A stretch of DNA of 64,000 nucleotides from Deltaproteobacteria bacterium (GTDB taxonomy: Bacteria; UBA10199; JACPAL01): assembly GCA_016180845.1 (NCBI GenBank), contig JACPAK010000005.1, positions 1-64,000 on the forward strand, in the 5' to 3' direction. The position numbers and the translations under genes are program-made. The notes under the pieces were generated by a model. That model was not told where the DNA came from. It made no database searches and saw nothing but the letters and a program-made list of their open reading frames with translations. Each line of letters starts with the position of its first letter. Position 1 is the first letter of the stretch. This document shows positions 1-8,240 of this stretch, in pieces.

Positions 1-92
1 TCGAAAAAAATATTTTCCAATCATCCAAAAAATCCCGTCCAATTTTTCTATAGATTTTCCTCGTAAAAGGTTCGAACTTGGGCCACTAATTC

Positions 93-183
93 ACGCAAAT
101 TGCAAAACGGGGCCGCCGCCGCCAAATGCGACCACGGCAAGTTATAGGAAAAAAAGAGGGTTTTGGCCGCCAGCCGGAAGTTC
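93..183. repeat. Left arm of 91-bp inverted repeat
   Basis: This 91-bp segment matches the reverse complement of 1725-1815 at 89 of 91 positions without gaps. In the shared recombinase frame both differences are synonymous (TAT/TAC for Tyr and TTG/CTG for Leu). The outer boundary is the sequence ACGCAAATTGC. Beyond it the left side runs into unrelated DNA, while the right side runs into tRNA-Glu. Confidence 0.9.
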
Positions 184-189
184 CAAATC

Positions 190-246
190 TCCCTGCGGGA
201 TTTATCCGGTCCCTTCGGGACCTTTGGCGTCTCCGCCGGTGGCGGA
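190..246. repeat. Three tandem short hairpins inside recombinase remnant
   Basis: Three consecutive perfect hairpins, each with a 3-nt loop: TCCC-TGC-GGGA (190-200), GGTCCC-TTC-GGGACC (208-222) and TCCGCC-GGT-GGCGGA (232-246). The block interrupts the colinear match between the left recombinase remnant and the right copy, so it appears to be an insertion of about 67 bp. It resembles short multi-hairpin extragenic repeats. No second copy occurs in the window. Confidence 0.7.
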
Positions 247-370
247 TCCGCGAGCCGATTCCTCTTGTTGAAAAAAAGGATTCTAAATCTCCAGAAAATC
301 AGATAGAGATCGGGGGCCTTTCACCAACTGCCCAAAGGCGACGAGATTTCAAATTGAAAGGGGGGCCGTC

Positions 371-1866
371 ATGGCGACAGAGTTCTTTCTTTACGCAAGA
401 AAATCGACCGATACCGAGGAAAAACAGGTCCTCTCCATTGAGGCCCAACTTGTAGAACTCCGCCAATTCGCCTCAAAGGAGAGATTAAAGATCAAGCAGG
501 AGTTCGTCGAGGCCATGACGGCCAAGACTCCCGGCCGCCCCATCTTCAATGAGATGATCTCAAGGATTGAGAAAGGCGAGGCGGAGGGGATTATCGCCTG
601 GCATCCGGATCGCCTCGCCCGAAATTCTATTGATGGCGGCCGGATCATTTACCTTTTGGATACCGGGCACATATCAAATTCCTCAAATTTCCCACCTTTT
701 GGTTCGAGGCGACCCCCCAAGGTAAATTCATGATGAATATCGCCTTTGGGCAGTCCAAATATTTTGTCGACAATCTTTCGGAGAACGTGAAACGAGGCCA
801 GCGTCAGAAATTACGCCGTGGTGAGTGGCCCTCATTTCCCCCGATCGGTTACGTCAAGGATCCCAATTTCCGAAAGCTTGTCGTCGATCCGGTGAAAGGC
901 CCCCTTGTTAAAGAAATCTTTGAATCGTACGCGACCGGCCAATACACCTTGAAAGACTTAAGGAAGGCCTCTTTCCAGTGGGGCCTGGTGAGCCGGACGG
1001 GGAGGCCACTTTTCCAATCCCAAATCCAGCGGATGCTGGGCAGCACCTTCTACTATGGCCTCATGAATTTTAACGGCGAGATCCATCAAGGGAACCACGC
1101 ACCGCTGATCTCCAAGGAGCTATTCGACGACGTTCAGAAGGCCCTCGTCCGAAACGGGAAGCCCCATAAATATAAAAAGAACAAATTTCCCCTCCTTGGC
1201 CTTGCAACTTGCGATCGGTGTGGTTGCTCCATCACGGCAGAGCGACAAAAGGGTCACCACTATTATCGGTGCACCAAGAAAAAGGGGGAGTGCACCGAAC
1301 CGTATGTCCGAGAGGAAAAATTAGCCGGGCAACTAAAGGACGCGATCGCCAAGGTCGCTCTGCCAGCAGACACCTATCAAAAGGTTTTGGTCGAACTGGC
1401 CAAGGAGGCGGCCGAGGCAAGCCAACCCGTTGCCGCCATGAAGGCCAATATCCAGGAGAAACGCTCCGAGGTTCAAGGCAAGCTCGATCTTTTGCTCGAT
1501 GCCCATCTCAATCGGTTGGTCACCCAGGGAGAATATCAAGCGAAACGGGAGGCGTTACTCAACGAGAAGATCGAGGCAGAGACTAAAATGGCCCAATTAG
1601 AGGCGGGGGCAACGGGTTGGCTCGAACCGACTCAAAGGTTCTTCCAAGCGGCTCACCAGGCCGATCAGGTGGCGGCGAGTGGAGATTTAGAATCCTTCAA
1701 AGAAATGGCGGGAAAAATCGGCTCGAACTTCCGGCTGGCGGCCAAAACCCTCTTTTTTTCCTACAACTTGCCGTGGTCGCATCTGGCGGCGGCGGCCCCG
1801 TTTTGCAATTTGCGTCCCCTACGGGATTCGAACCCGTGTTACCGGCTTGAAAAGCCGATGTCCTAG
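371..1866 (+). pseudogene. Large serine recombinase, frameshifted
   Basis: A site-specific DNA recombinase of the resolvase/invertase large-serine class that would cut and rejoin att sites. Frame 1 starts at ATG 371 behind a purine-rich AAAGGGGGG and carries the catalytic serine in YARKS, then the conserved HPDRLAR. Near 668-670 the frame breaks. The missing residues (IKFLKFPTFWFEATPQGKF) can be read in the downstream frame, so a 2-nt gain or 1-nt loss explains it. The second frame holds the recombinase domain, a zinc ribbon with CDRCGC and YRCTKKKGEC (about 1210-1300), and a coiled coil (about 1420-1600). The intact protein would be about 497 aa. The last 17 codons (LRDSNPCYR onward) are antisense tRNA-Glu, so the original C-terminus was replaced at 1815. 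It is probably inactive unless a recoding event or sequencing error is involved. Confidence 0.88.
1725..1815. repeat. Right arm of 91-bp inverted repeat
   Basis: Partner of 93-183 in inverted orientation (89 of 91 identical). It lies within the last in-frame codons of the recombinase. Its outer edge, CGT at 1813-1815, is also the 3' terminus of tRNA-Glu, so the repeat boundary and the tRNA end coincide. Confidence 0.9.
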
Positions 1867-1885
1867 GCCTCTAGACGAAGGGGAC
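1813..1885 (-). tRNA. tRNA-Glu (UUC)
   Basis: A full cloverleaf can be folded on the minus strand. The acceptor stem is GTCCCCT/AGGGGAC, the anticodon loop TTTTCAA has anticodon TTC, and the T-loop is GGTTCGAATCC. The discriminator base is G. The bases after it are CAA, whereas the neighbouring tRNA-Lys encodes CCA. This suggests the 3' end was rewritten by the recombinase-associated inverted repeat that begins here. Confidence 0.95.
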
Positions 1886-1890
1886 CTTTA

Positions 1891-1966
1891 TGGTGGGTCG
1901 GCCGGGGCTCGAACCCGGGACACCTGCCTTAAAAGGGCAGTGCTCTACCGACTGAGCTACCGACCC
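1891..1966 (-). tRNA. tRNA-Lys (UUU), CCA encoded
   Basis: A 76-nt cloverleaf on the minus strand. The acceptor stem is GGGTCGG/CCGACCC, the D-arm is GCTCAGTCGGTAGAGC, the anticodon loop CTTTTAA reads TTT, and the T-arm is CGGGTTCGAGCCCCG. The 3' CCA is encoded. Only 5 nt separate it from tRNA-Glu, so the two are very likely one transcript, Lys first. A palindromic repeat starts 2 nt upstream of its 5' end. Confidence 0.96.
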
Positions 1967-1967
1967 G

Positions 1968-2089
1968 GGGTTGACGAGAAAAGTCCATCTACTTCGTCGC
2001 CTATCCTCGGCACTCCTTGCGACGTACATTACAGTACGCCTCAGTCGGCCTCGTCAGGCTCCTTGTATCTGGACTTTTCTCGTCAACCC
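1968..2089. repeat. Palindromic extragenic repeat with 20-bp arms
   Basis: Perfect inverted arms at 1968-1987 and 2070-2089 (core GGTTGACGAGAAAAGTCCA) enclose 82 bp. The centre carries GACGTAC-ATTACA-GTACGC. The same kind of core (ACGTAC-CACAAA-GTACGC) and a similar flank (TTCGTCGCC versus TTCGTTGCCC) occur in the repeat at 10573-10732, so both seem to belong to one repeat family. It directly abuts the 5' end of tRNA-Lys and contains no credible gene. The rest of the gap (2090-2135) shows nothing recognisable. Confidence 0.8.
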
Positions 2090-2135
2090 TCCCTTTAGTT
2101 TGAGGTCGACTAGCATATCCAACCAATTCGTCAAC

Positions 2136-2951
2136 TCATCGGATTGATTCTGCGATCGCCTCTCCAAAATAGCCGGCAGCGACGACGGCAAGAGCCGGAG
2201 TTAAATAAGAGGCGAGCGAAACGAGACATGTTAGAGCGCCCAAAATAGGCTCTTTACCTGTTCCGAGTCTTGCCAGATGAAGCAGGGCAAAAGAACTAGC
2301 CCGTATCTCCTCGTACAAAACGGGGCCGCTATAAACAAGCGCCAGGAGGGACCCGAGTAACCAGGGAGAGGAGTTGTCAGCTGTTGGATCGGTTCGACAG
2401 TAAAAGAAATTAGCTAACGAAAAGACTCCTATCGCCCCTAACAATCTTATTTTCCCTTGGCGATGAAAGAAACCTCGGATCTCATCTGTAATTTTAAGAT
2501 ATCCCTTTGGGACACAATGACCCAACTCATGCAGCTGTGAGAAGGCATGCGAGCTGCCGTGAGGAATGACGACAATGTTGCCGGTTCTAAGCCGGATAAT
2601 CTGTTCTGCCTCCCCTCCATAGAGGATTCTCACTGACTCCTTGAGTTGATATCTTGTGAGGAAATCCTCCCTATGCCGAACAAACCGTCTCCCTTCCTTA
2701 GATGTCATAAATTGGGTAAATCGAGCATCAGGAGAAACAAACGGATCCCGTGTAAAATTCAGCGTCCCTCCCTGCCGATGAAAACGGAATATTTCCCCTG
2801 CGGGAGAGATGTAGCGATCAGCCTCTTCGGTCAGTACCGTTTCAAAACGGTTTGAAATCGCATTTACCGCCTGATTGAGTCCACTGTAGATCTTCAGGGA
2901 TCCAAGAGCAGTAAACACAGTAAGAAGACCTTCGATGGCAAAGAAATTCAT
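2136..2951 (-). CDS. Membrane protein with HELGH zinc-metallopeptidase motif
   Basis: A 271-aa protein. A hydrophobic N-terminus (about 5-22) is followed by a soluble stretch ending in HELGH at 141-145. Membrane segments follow at about 170-185, 197-213 and 233-262. The pair E214/E215 in YEEIRASS, after the second membrane segment, sits where gluzincins such as M48 have their third zinc ligand. The plausible role is a membrane-embedded protease, but I cannot assign a family. The gene starts 41 bp downstream of the giant kinase on the same strand and probably shares its transcript. ATG 2951 is kept as the start, although its Shine-Dalgarno is weak. Confidence 0.7.
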   Translation of the reverse strand: MNFFAIEGLLTVFTALGSLKIYSGLNQAVNAISNRFETVLTEEADRYISPAGEIFRFHRQGGTLNFTRDPFVSPDARFTQFMTSKEGRRFVRHREDFLTRYQLKESVRILYGGEAEQIIRLRTGNIVVIPHGSSHAFSQLHELGHCVPKGYLKITDEIRGFFHRQGKIRLLGAIGVFSLANFFYCRTDPTADNSSPWLLGSLLALVYSGPVLYEEIRASSFALLHLARLGTGKEPILGALTCLVSLASYLTPALAVVAAGYFGEAIAESIR

Positions 2952-2992
2952 CTTGTCTTCTTGATCGATCCTGTCGTGGAATTAGTTGCTTG

Positions 2993-5900
2993 CTACCTCT
3001 TCTGCTCGGGAGGAAACGGGAGGGTCGCGATAAATCGGCTTCCCCCTCCGGGTCGGTCTTCCGTCCGGATCTGCCCCGCATGGAGGTCCATGATCTTCTT
3101 GCAGATCGCCAGTCCCACTCCAAATCCACCGGTTTTCCAGATCCCCTGATGATAAGCCTGACTGAAAATCTGGAAAATCTTCCCTCGATCTTGCGGCTTG
3201 ATACCGATTCCAGTGTCCTCGACGATCACCTCATACCCCTCGGGCAACTTCCTGGACTCGATCCGGACCTCTCCTCCAGCAGGGGTAAACCGGATCGCAT
3301 TTTCAATCAGATTCAAAAAAACTTGCAGGATACGCTCCGGATCGCACCAGACGATCAGCGGATCGGGAAGGTCGATTTCAAAATGGATCTCCCCCTTCTC
3401 GATTTCAGGCAGGAGAATCGAATGTGCCTCACGGACGATCTCTGCCAGATCTTTCAAGCGGAAATGCAGAGGCCCGAGACTCGAGCCGAGTTTCTGAAAA
3501 TCGAGGACATTATTGATCATCCTCCCCAGTCTTTTGATGTTTTTCTTGACCCTCGTCAGAATCTCCGCCTGTTCCTGATTCAACAAATCGCTGATTTTTT
3601 CCAACGTCAGATCCAGTCCTTCCGTAACGACGGCAAGGGGGGTGCGAAGTTCGTGAGTCACCATCGTGATGAACTCATCTTTGATCCGCGAGAGACCTTC
3701 TAACGCCTCATTTTTTTCCTTGAGGATCCCTTCGATCGACTTTCTTTCCTCATTTTCCTCCCGGAGACTTGAATAGAGGCTCGCATTTTCGAGTGAGATC
3801 GCCGCTTGGGGAATGAGCAAATTGAGGATCGCATTTTTCTCCGGCGTGAAGGCCCCGGAAACAAGGTTATTCTCCAGATAAACAAGGGCGGTCACCGCCA
3901 TCCGCCGGATAATCGGAAGACACAAGACAGATTTCGGCCTCACCTTCCGGATATAGGGATCGGCAGAAAAAATCCCATCATCAGGGGAACCGGTCAAAAG
4001 GACTGATCCCTGCGTCTGGACCGCATGTTGGAGAATAGAAATGGGCAAAGAGGCGGATGATACCGGGACGCTTCGAAACGTCCTGGTCCGGATAGAGGCC
4101 CCCTCCACCTCCGCCGCGGCCTGCAAAAGAAAACCGTTGTTCTGAACGAAAACAAAATACCCCCTCTCAGCACCGGCCTGTTCCAGAATAATCTGCAGAA
4201 GTTTTTCCCAGAGTCTCGAAAGAACGATTTCGCTAGAAATCGCCTGCTGCGCCTTGGCCACCGAAAGCAAGTCGATCGCCCCGGCCTCTGTCACGAAAGT
4301 GGGACTTGGAACCGGCCCCTTTTGGGGAACCAAATGAGGGAACAGCCTGTCCAATTGCCTGACCTTCCCAACCGCACCCCAGAGGAGATAGCAACCCCTG
4401 GATCTTCGCAAATAAGCCTCCGCTGTCGTCGAGAGGCCAGATTCGTGATGGAAGCGGGCCGCCATCTCGCACACAATCGCCTCGATCTGAATCAGACCGT
4501 AACTTCGGGCCACCGCAGCCGCTTCTTCATAAAGACGGATCGCCTCGATCTCTTTTTTCTGGAGTCGGGCGATCTCGGCAGAAAGGTGCACTTTTTTGCA
4601 GAGAAAATTTTCCGGGCAGATTTTTGACCATTGTTCGAATTTTCGGTGACATTCCATCAAGGTCTCAAGGACCTTTTGTTGTTCATCCGGCGAGAGCGAG
4701 GAGAAAGAAGAGGCGAGAATCAGGCCCATATAATAATAGGCCTCTGGGAGGAGGATATTGGCCTGCGTCGGTATCAGCGCCGTCTGCATCTTCCGGGAAG
4801 TCTGGTAAGCCTGAGGGAAATCTCCGAAGATTAATTCCGCTTCCATCTTATGGACGTAGTGAACCCAGAGCATGAGGGGAAAATGAGTCTTCAGGTGAGC
4901 CTCATAATCCTTCAGCTCATCATCATTTAGATCGGAGAATTGGGTCGTTCGTCCCATCAAGAGATCGATCTGCCGATGCAACGAGACCAGCGCCTGATTA
5001 TAGTCCTCAAATTTTGCATTTTGAACAAAATCGAACCTTTTTTCGAGTTCCTCGTTAACCTCATTTAAAGGTTCCCCACGATTGAACCGGAACAAAACCC
5101 GGTTTACCGAGGAATAACAGGCGTAGTTGAGATCTCCAGCAAGCGAAGAGATCTCAATCCCGGTGAGAAGGTAATCCGCTCCTGTGGAGTAAGGCTGAGT
5201 CCAGAAGGAGACCATCGCCCCAAAAATGAAACAAACTTTTCCCTGCAAATCCGGAATCCCACGCTTCTCTGCCATATGACAACCAAGCCTAGCAAAACGA
5301 TACCCCTCCTCATACCTTCCAAAGACAGGCCCCAGGATCACTCCCAGGGAGGCATAGATCGGGGCAGCGGCTGGAGACTGCCCATATTGGAGAAAAAGAT
5401 TGGCGGCACGAAAATGAATCCAGGAAAAAAGGTTCATGTTCCCGAAGTAGGCAGGAGGGATCAGGGCAAACAGGATCTCGGTAATAGCAATCATCTCAGG
5501 ATCGGTCATTGCAGGCAGATCAATCAAATTCTCAATCTGCCAATCCCCGAGACGATGCCATAATGTTTCATATTCGTTCCGGATTTCAATTTCCGACGGT
5601 CGGGGTGAGACCTGAATTCCAAAAACCCGGATCGCCTCAATCCCTGCCTCAAAACAGCGGCTCGGCTCCCCCCTCGTCATACCCATTTCGATCTTTAGAC
5701 GATACACCTTCGCCTTGGCTATCTTGGACCCGCTCTCTTCCAGAAGTTCCGGAAAAAGACTCTCCGCCTTCTCAAAATCACCCGTGAGGTAGGAACATTC
5801 GGCACACCCAAAAATAAGATCGAAGGCAAGCTGATGATCTCTTGACCACGCCTCTTTCCCCAACAAACTGATTCCAGTTTCCAAATAACCGAGGGCCGTC

Positions 5901-8122
5901 GCCCAGGCTGTTGATTCTTTCGCCTTTCGCCCTGCTATGCAAAAGAGGTTCGCGAGGTGGTGTTTTTCATCGGGATCGGTCAGGAGTGAAAGTGCTGCAT
6001 GGTATTGATTGATGACCTCGAAAACCAGGGATTCATTTTCTTCCGGCTTGAGAACCGCATAAAGGAGCCGTCCCATCTGCAGGTGCGTCTCTCCCCTCTT
6101 CTCTTCAGGGATCAAGGAGTAGGCGGCCTGCTGAACCCGATCATGAAAAAACTGGTAAGAATCCTCTGTAGAGAGAAGAAGCCCTTCTTTAAGCGCAGGG
6201 GCTAGTCTTTTCCGAACTTCCCCCGCTAACTGAGATTCGATGAAGGACAACGTCTCCAAAGAAACCGAACCTCCCAGGCAAGCGACCTTTTTGACAATTT
6301 CCAGCGTTTTGGGTGGAAGCCGGCTTAATTTTTTGACCATCAGGTCGATCACATTTTCGGCAAACCCTACTTTCTTCAGTTGCTCCGCCTCCCACACCCA
6401 GCCCCCTTGATCCTGCCGGATCAACTCTTCCTCACAAAGAAGTGACAGAAACTGGATGGTAAAAAAGGGATTCCCGAGTGTCTTTTGCTCGGTCACGAGG
6501 GCGAGTGATCCTGCCCTCTTGCGGGAGACATGAAAGGTATCGGCAATGAAATCGGTCAGGGCCTCTCGAGACAACGAGTTCAGGTGAATGGATGTGATCA
6601 TCTTTTTCTTTGTTTTGATTCTCTCCAGCATCTGAAAAAGCAATTGAGAGGAATGGGGATCATCATCCCGGTAGGCACCGATAAGGAGCAAATGGGGAAT
6701 CGGGATCAGAAGGTATTCTATCAATTGGAGGCTGGCGGGGTCTGCCCACTGCAGGTCATCTAAAAAAAGGATCAAGGGATGTTCGGGTTCCGCAAACGTC
6801 CCAAGAAACTCTGAAAAGACACTGCGGAAACGCGCTTCGGTTTCGGCCGGGGAGACCTCTGGCAAGGGGGGAGGTCTGCCGATCGTCAACTCCAACTCCG
6901 GCATCAGTTGAACGATAATCTGCCCGCTGACCCCCCATCTCTTCGCAAGCCTCTTTTTCCAGCCATCTATTTTTTTCTCTCCGCTACTTTTTATATCCTG
7001 AACCAGATCCCTCAACGCCTGGATCATCGGGGCATAGGGCCTGTCATGTTTGAATTGGTCAAACTTTCCGGAGGCAAAAAAACCTGATTTTTCGGCAATC
7101 CGTGTTTTCAGTTCCTGAATCAGGGCCGACTTGCCGATACCGGCGGCCCCGGAAACGAGGACAGGTGCCACCTTCCCTTTTTCGATTAACTCGAAAAACT
7201 TTTTTTGCAACTGTTCGATCTCTTTCTCCCGACCATAGAGTTTCTCCGGCCAGGAAAACTTTTGATCTTTCTTTCCCAAATCAAAAACTGGAATCCGCTG
7301 ACCTTCCTTCCAGAAATGAAGGCAAGCCTCGAGATCTTCCTTGAGACCGGATGCCGTTTGATAGCGATCCTGAGGCGCCTTGGACAAAAGCTTCATGACA
7401 ATATTCGAAAGAGTGACCGGAATAGAGACTCTCCTTTCGTAAGGGGAAGGCGGGACACGCGCAATATGGCAATGAATCCACTCCACAGGATCATTCGCCT
7501 CGAAAGGAAGAGATCCCGTTAGCATCTGATAAAACGTAACCCCCAACGAGTAGAGATCGGAACGAAAATCGACCGCCTGGCTCGTTCGACCGGTCTGTTC
7601 GGGGGACATATAGGCAAGCGCCCCTTCTACCAAACGGTAATTCCTGATCCCGGCAAATTCACGCCCCTCCCTGGAGGCGATCCCAAAATCGATGATTTTG
7701 ATCCCATGGACAGGGGTCACAATAATGTTTTGCGGCTTGATATCATGGTGAATGACCCCTCTTCGGTGAAGATCCGCTACCGCTGCAGAGAGTTTGATCG
7801 CGAGGTCCAGAAACATCCCGATATCCATCGGAGACTCCACGAAATTTTCCAATGACTTGCCACTGCAGTCCTCCATGACAAGCGCCTGCTGACCGTCATA
7901 AAGGCCCAGTTCATACGGTTTTACCACGTAAGCACTCTTCAACTCCTGTTCAATTTCATATTCGTGCTGCAGACGCGCCACCATTTCCGGTGGAGAATTC
8001 TCCCGCAGAAGCTTGATAATGAAGGGACGTCTGTTTTTTTGATGAATTCCCCGAAAGAGGCTAATCCACCCCTCTGTTTTCAGGGTTTCCGTAATGAGGT
8101 AGGGACCAATTGTGGAAAACAT
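2993..8122 (-). CDS. Ser/Thr kinase - ATPase - GAF - histidine kinase hybrid
   Basis: A very large signalling protein, about 1709 aa from ATG 8122. In order it has: a Ser/Thr protein kinase domain (about 5-270) with Lys37, catalytic HHDIKPQN (D127) and DFG (D145); a predicted AAA/STAND-type ATPase with Walker A GAAGIGKS (about 325-332) and Walker B LILFLDDLQWAD; a long helical TPR-like region (about 600-1250); a GAF domain (about 1300-1440); and a HisKA domain with phospho-acceptor H1490 in VTHELRTP. The C-terminus is a HATPase_c with NLIENAIRF, VEDTGIGI and GGFGVGLA. The architecture is known as a trifunctional kinase/ATPase/histidine kinase in several bacterial groups, and its ligand is unknown. 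An ATG at 8185 would add 21 residues. I prefer 8122 because the kinase fold begins right after it and AGGGGGG precedes it. The divergent REC protein at 8241 is a plausible partner. Confidence 0.93.
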   Translation of the reverse strand: MFSTIGPYLITETLKTEGWISLFRGIHQKNRRPFIIKLLRENSPPEMVARLQHEYEIEQELKSAYVVKPYELGLYDGQQALVMEDCSGKSLENFVESPMDIGMFLDLAIKLSAAVADLHRRGVIHHDIKPQNIIVTPVHGIKIIDFGIASREGREFAGIRNYRLVEGALAYMSPEQTGRTSQAVDFRSDLYSLGVTFYQMLTGSLPFEANDPVEWIHCHIARVPPSPYERRVSIPVTLSNIVMKLLSKAPQDRYQTASGLKEDLEACLHFWKEGQRIPVFDLGKKDQKFSWPEKLYGREKEIEQLQKKFFELIEKGKVAPVLVSGAAGIGKSALIQELKTRIAEKSGFFASGKFDQFKHDRPYAPMIQALRDLVQDIKSSGEKKIDGWKKRLAKRWGVSGQIIVQLMPELELTIGRPPPLPEVSPAETEARFRSVFSEFLGTFAEPEHPLILFLDDLQWADPASLQLIEYLLIPIPHLLLIGAYRDDDPHSSQLLFQMLERIKTKKKMITSIHLNSLSREALTDFIADTFHVSRKRAGSLALVTEQKTLGNPFFTIQFLSLLCEEELIRQDQGGWVWEAEQLKKVGFAENVIDLMVKKLSRLPPKTLEIVKKVACLGGSVSLETLSFIESQLAGEVRKRLAPALKEGLLLSTEDSYQFFHDRVQQAAYSLIPEEKRGETHLQMGRLLYAVLKPEENESLVFEVINQYHAALSLLTDPDEKHHLANLFCIAGRKAKESTAWATALGYLETGISLLGKEAWSRDHQLAFDLIFGCAECSYLTGDFEKAESLFPELLEESGSKIAKAKVYRLKIEMGMTRGEPSRCFEAGIEAIRVFGIQVSPRPSEIEIRNEYETLWHRLGDWQIENLIDLPAMTDPEMIAITEILFALIPPAYFGNMNLFSWIHFRAANLFLQYGQSPAAAPIYASLGVILGPVFGRYEEGYRFARLGCHMAEKRGIPDLQGKVCFIFGAMVSFWTQPYSTGADYLLTGIEISSLAGDLNYACYSSVNRVLFRFNRGEPLNEVNEELEKRFDFVQNAKFEDYNQALVSLHRQIDLLMGRTTQFSDLNDDELKDYEAHLKTHFPLMLWVHYVHKMEAELIFGDFPQAYQTSRKMQTALIPTQANILLPEAYYYMGLILASSFSSLSPDEQQKVLETLMECHRKFEQWSKICPENFLCKKVHLSAEIARLQKKEIEAIRLYEEAAAVARSYGLIQIEAIVCEMAARFHHESGLSTTAEAYLRRSRGCYLLWGAVGKVRQLDRLFPHLVPQKGPVPSPTFVTEAGAIDLLSVAKAQQAISSEIVLSRLWEKLLQIILEQAGAERGYFVFVQNNGFLLQAAAEVEGASIRTRTFRSVPVSSASLPISILQHAVQTQGSVLLTGSPDDGIFSADPYIRKVRPKSVLCLPIIRRMAVTALVYLENNLVSGAFTPEKNAILNLLIPQAAISLENASLYSSLREENEERKSIEGILKEKNEALEGLSRIKDEFITMVTHELRTPLAVVTEGLDLTLEKISDLLNQEQAEILTRVKKNIKRLGRMINNVLDFQKLGSSLGPLHFRLKDLAEIVREAHSILLPEIEKGEIHFEIDLPDPLIVWCDPERILQVFLNLIENAIRFTPAGGEVRIESRKLPEGYEVIVEDTGIGIKPQDRGKIFQIFSQAYHQGIWKTGGFGVGLAICKKIMDLHAGQIRTEDRPGGGSRFIATLPFPPEQKR

Positions 8123-8240
8123 AACCCCCCTAGGCTTGATTAAGTTACTCCCCGAGCCCGGGACTGTCAAACTGACAAAGATCATTTAAAACCTTGAGAG
8201 GTTATCCTATCTGGCATAGAATTCCTCGCTGGAGAAATTG

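Larger units (their letters stand above)
48..293 (-). pseudogene. Remnant of serine recombinase 3' end (inverted copy)
   Basis: Read on the minus strand, 183-93 encodes the same C-terminal stretch as the complete-length recombinase downstream (NFRLAAKTLFFSYNLPW and on to PFCNLR). It then continues in frame as ELVAQVRTFYEENL and stops at 50-48, which looks like a natural C-terminus. Homology continues further in: an 18-nt match at 276-293 (to 1680-1697) and a 10-nt match at 251-260 (to 1716-1725) are colinear with the other copy. A block of three hairpins (about 184-250) is inserted between them, and the reading frames on its two sides do not agree. There is no catalytic domain, so this is a fragment and not a gene. 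It was either left by an earlier copy of the element or produced by inverted duplication. Confidence 0.7.

Noticed and set aside
126-455. Possible 109-aa gene ahead of the recombinase
   Set aside because: It is the complementary and out-of-frame reading of the inverted-repeat arm and hairpin block. Arg/Pro-rich low-complexity content, no Shine-Dalgarno, and it overlaps the recombinase start.
371-1866. Programmed frameshift instead of pseudogene for the recombinase
   Set aside because: No slippery heptamer or downstream stimulatory structure is apparent at 660-672. The sequence there (GGGCACATATC) is not a known recoding site.
1847-2098. Possible 83-aa gene reading TRDTCLKRAVLYRLSY
   Set aside because: This is the well-known spurious translation of antisense tRNA genes (tRNA-Glu and tRNA-Lys), extended into the palindromic repeat.
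1-2100. Prophage or integrative element
   Set aside because: Only a recombinase and repeats are present. No phage structural, replication, conjugation or cargo genes lie within the 2.1 kb between the window start and the next chromosomal genes.
2990-3703. Long open frame opposite the histidine kinase part of the giant hybrid
   Set aside because: It lies antisense to strongly conserved kinase motifs. Long antisense frames recur throughout this genome because of its codon use.
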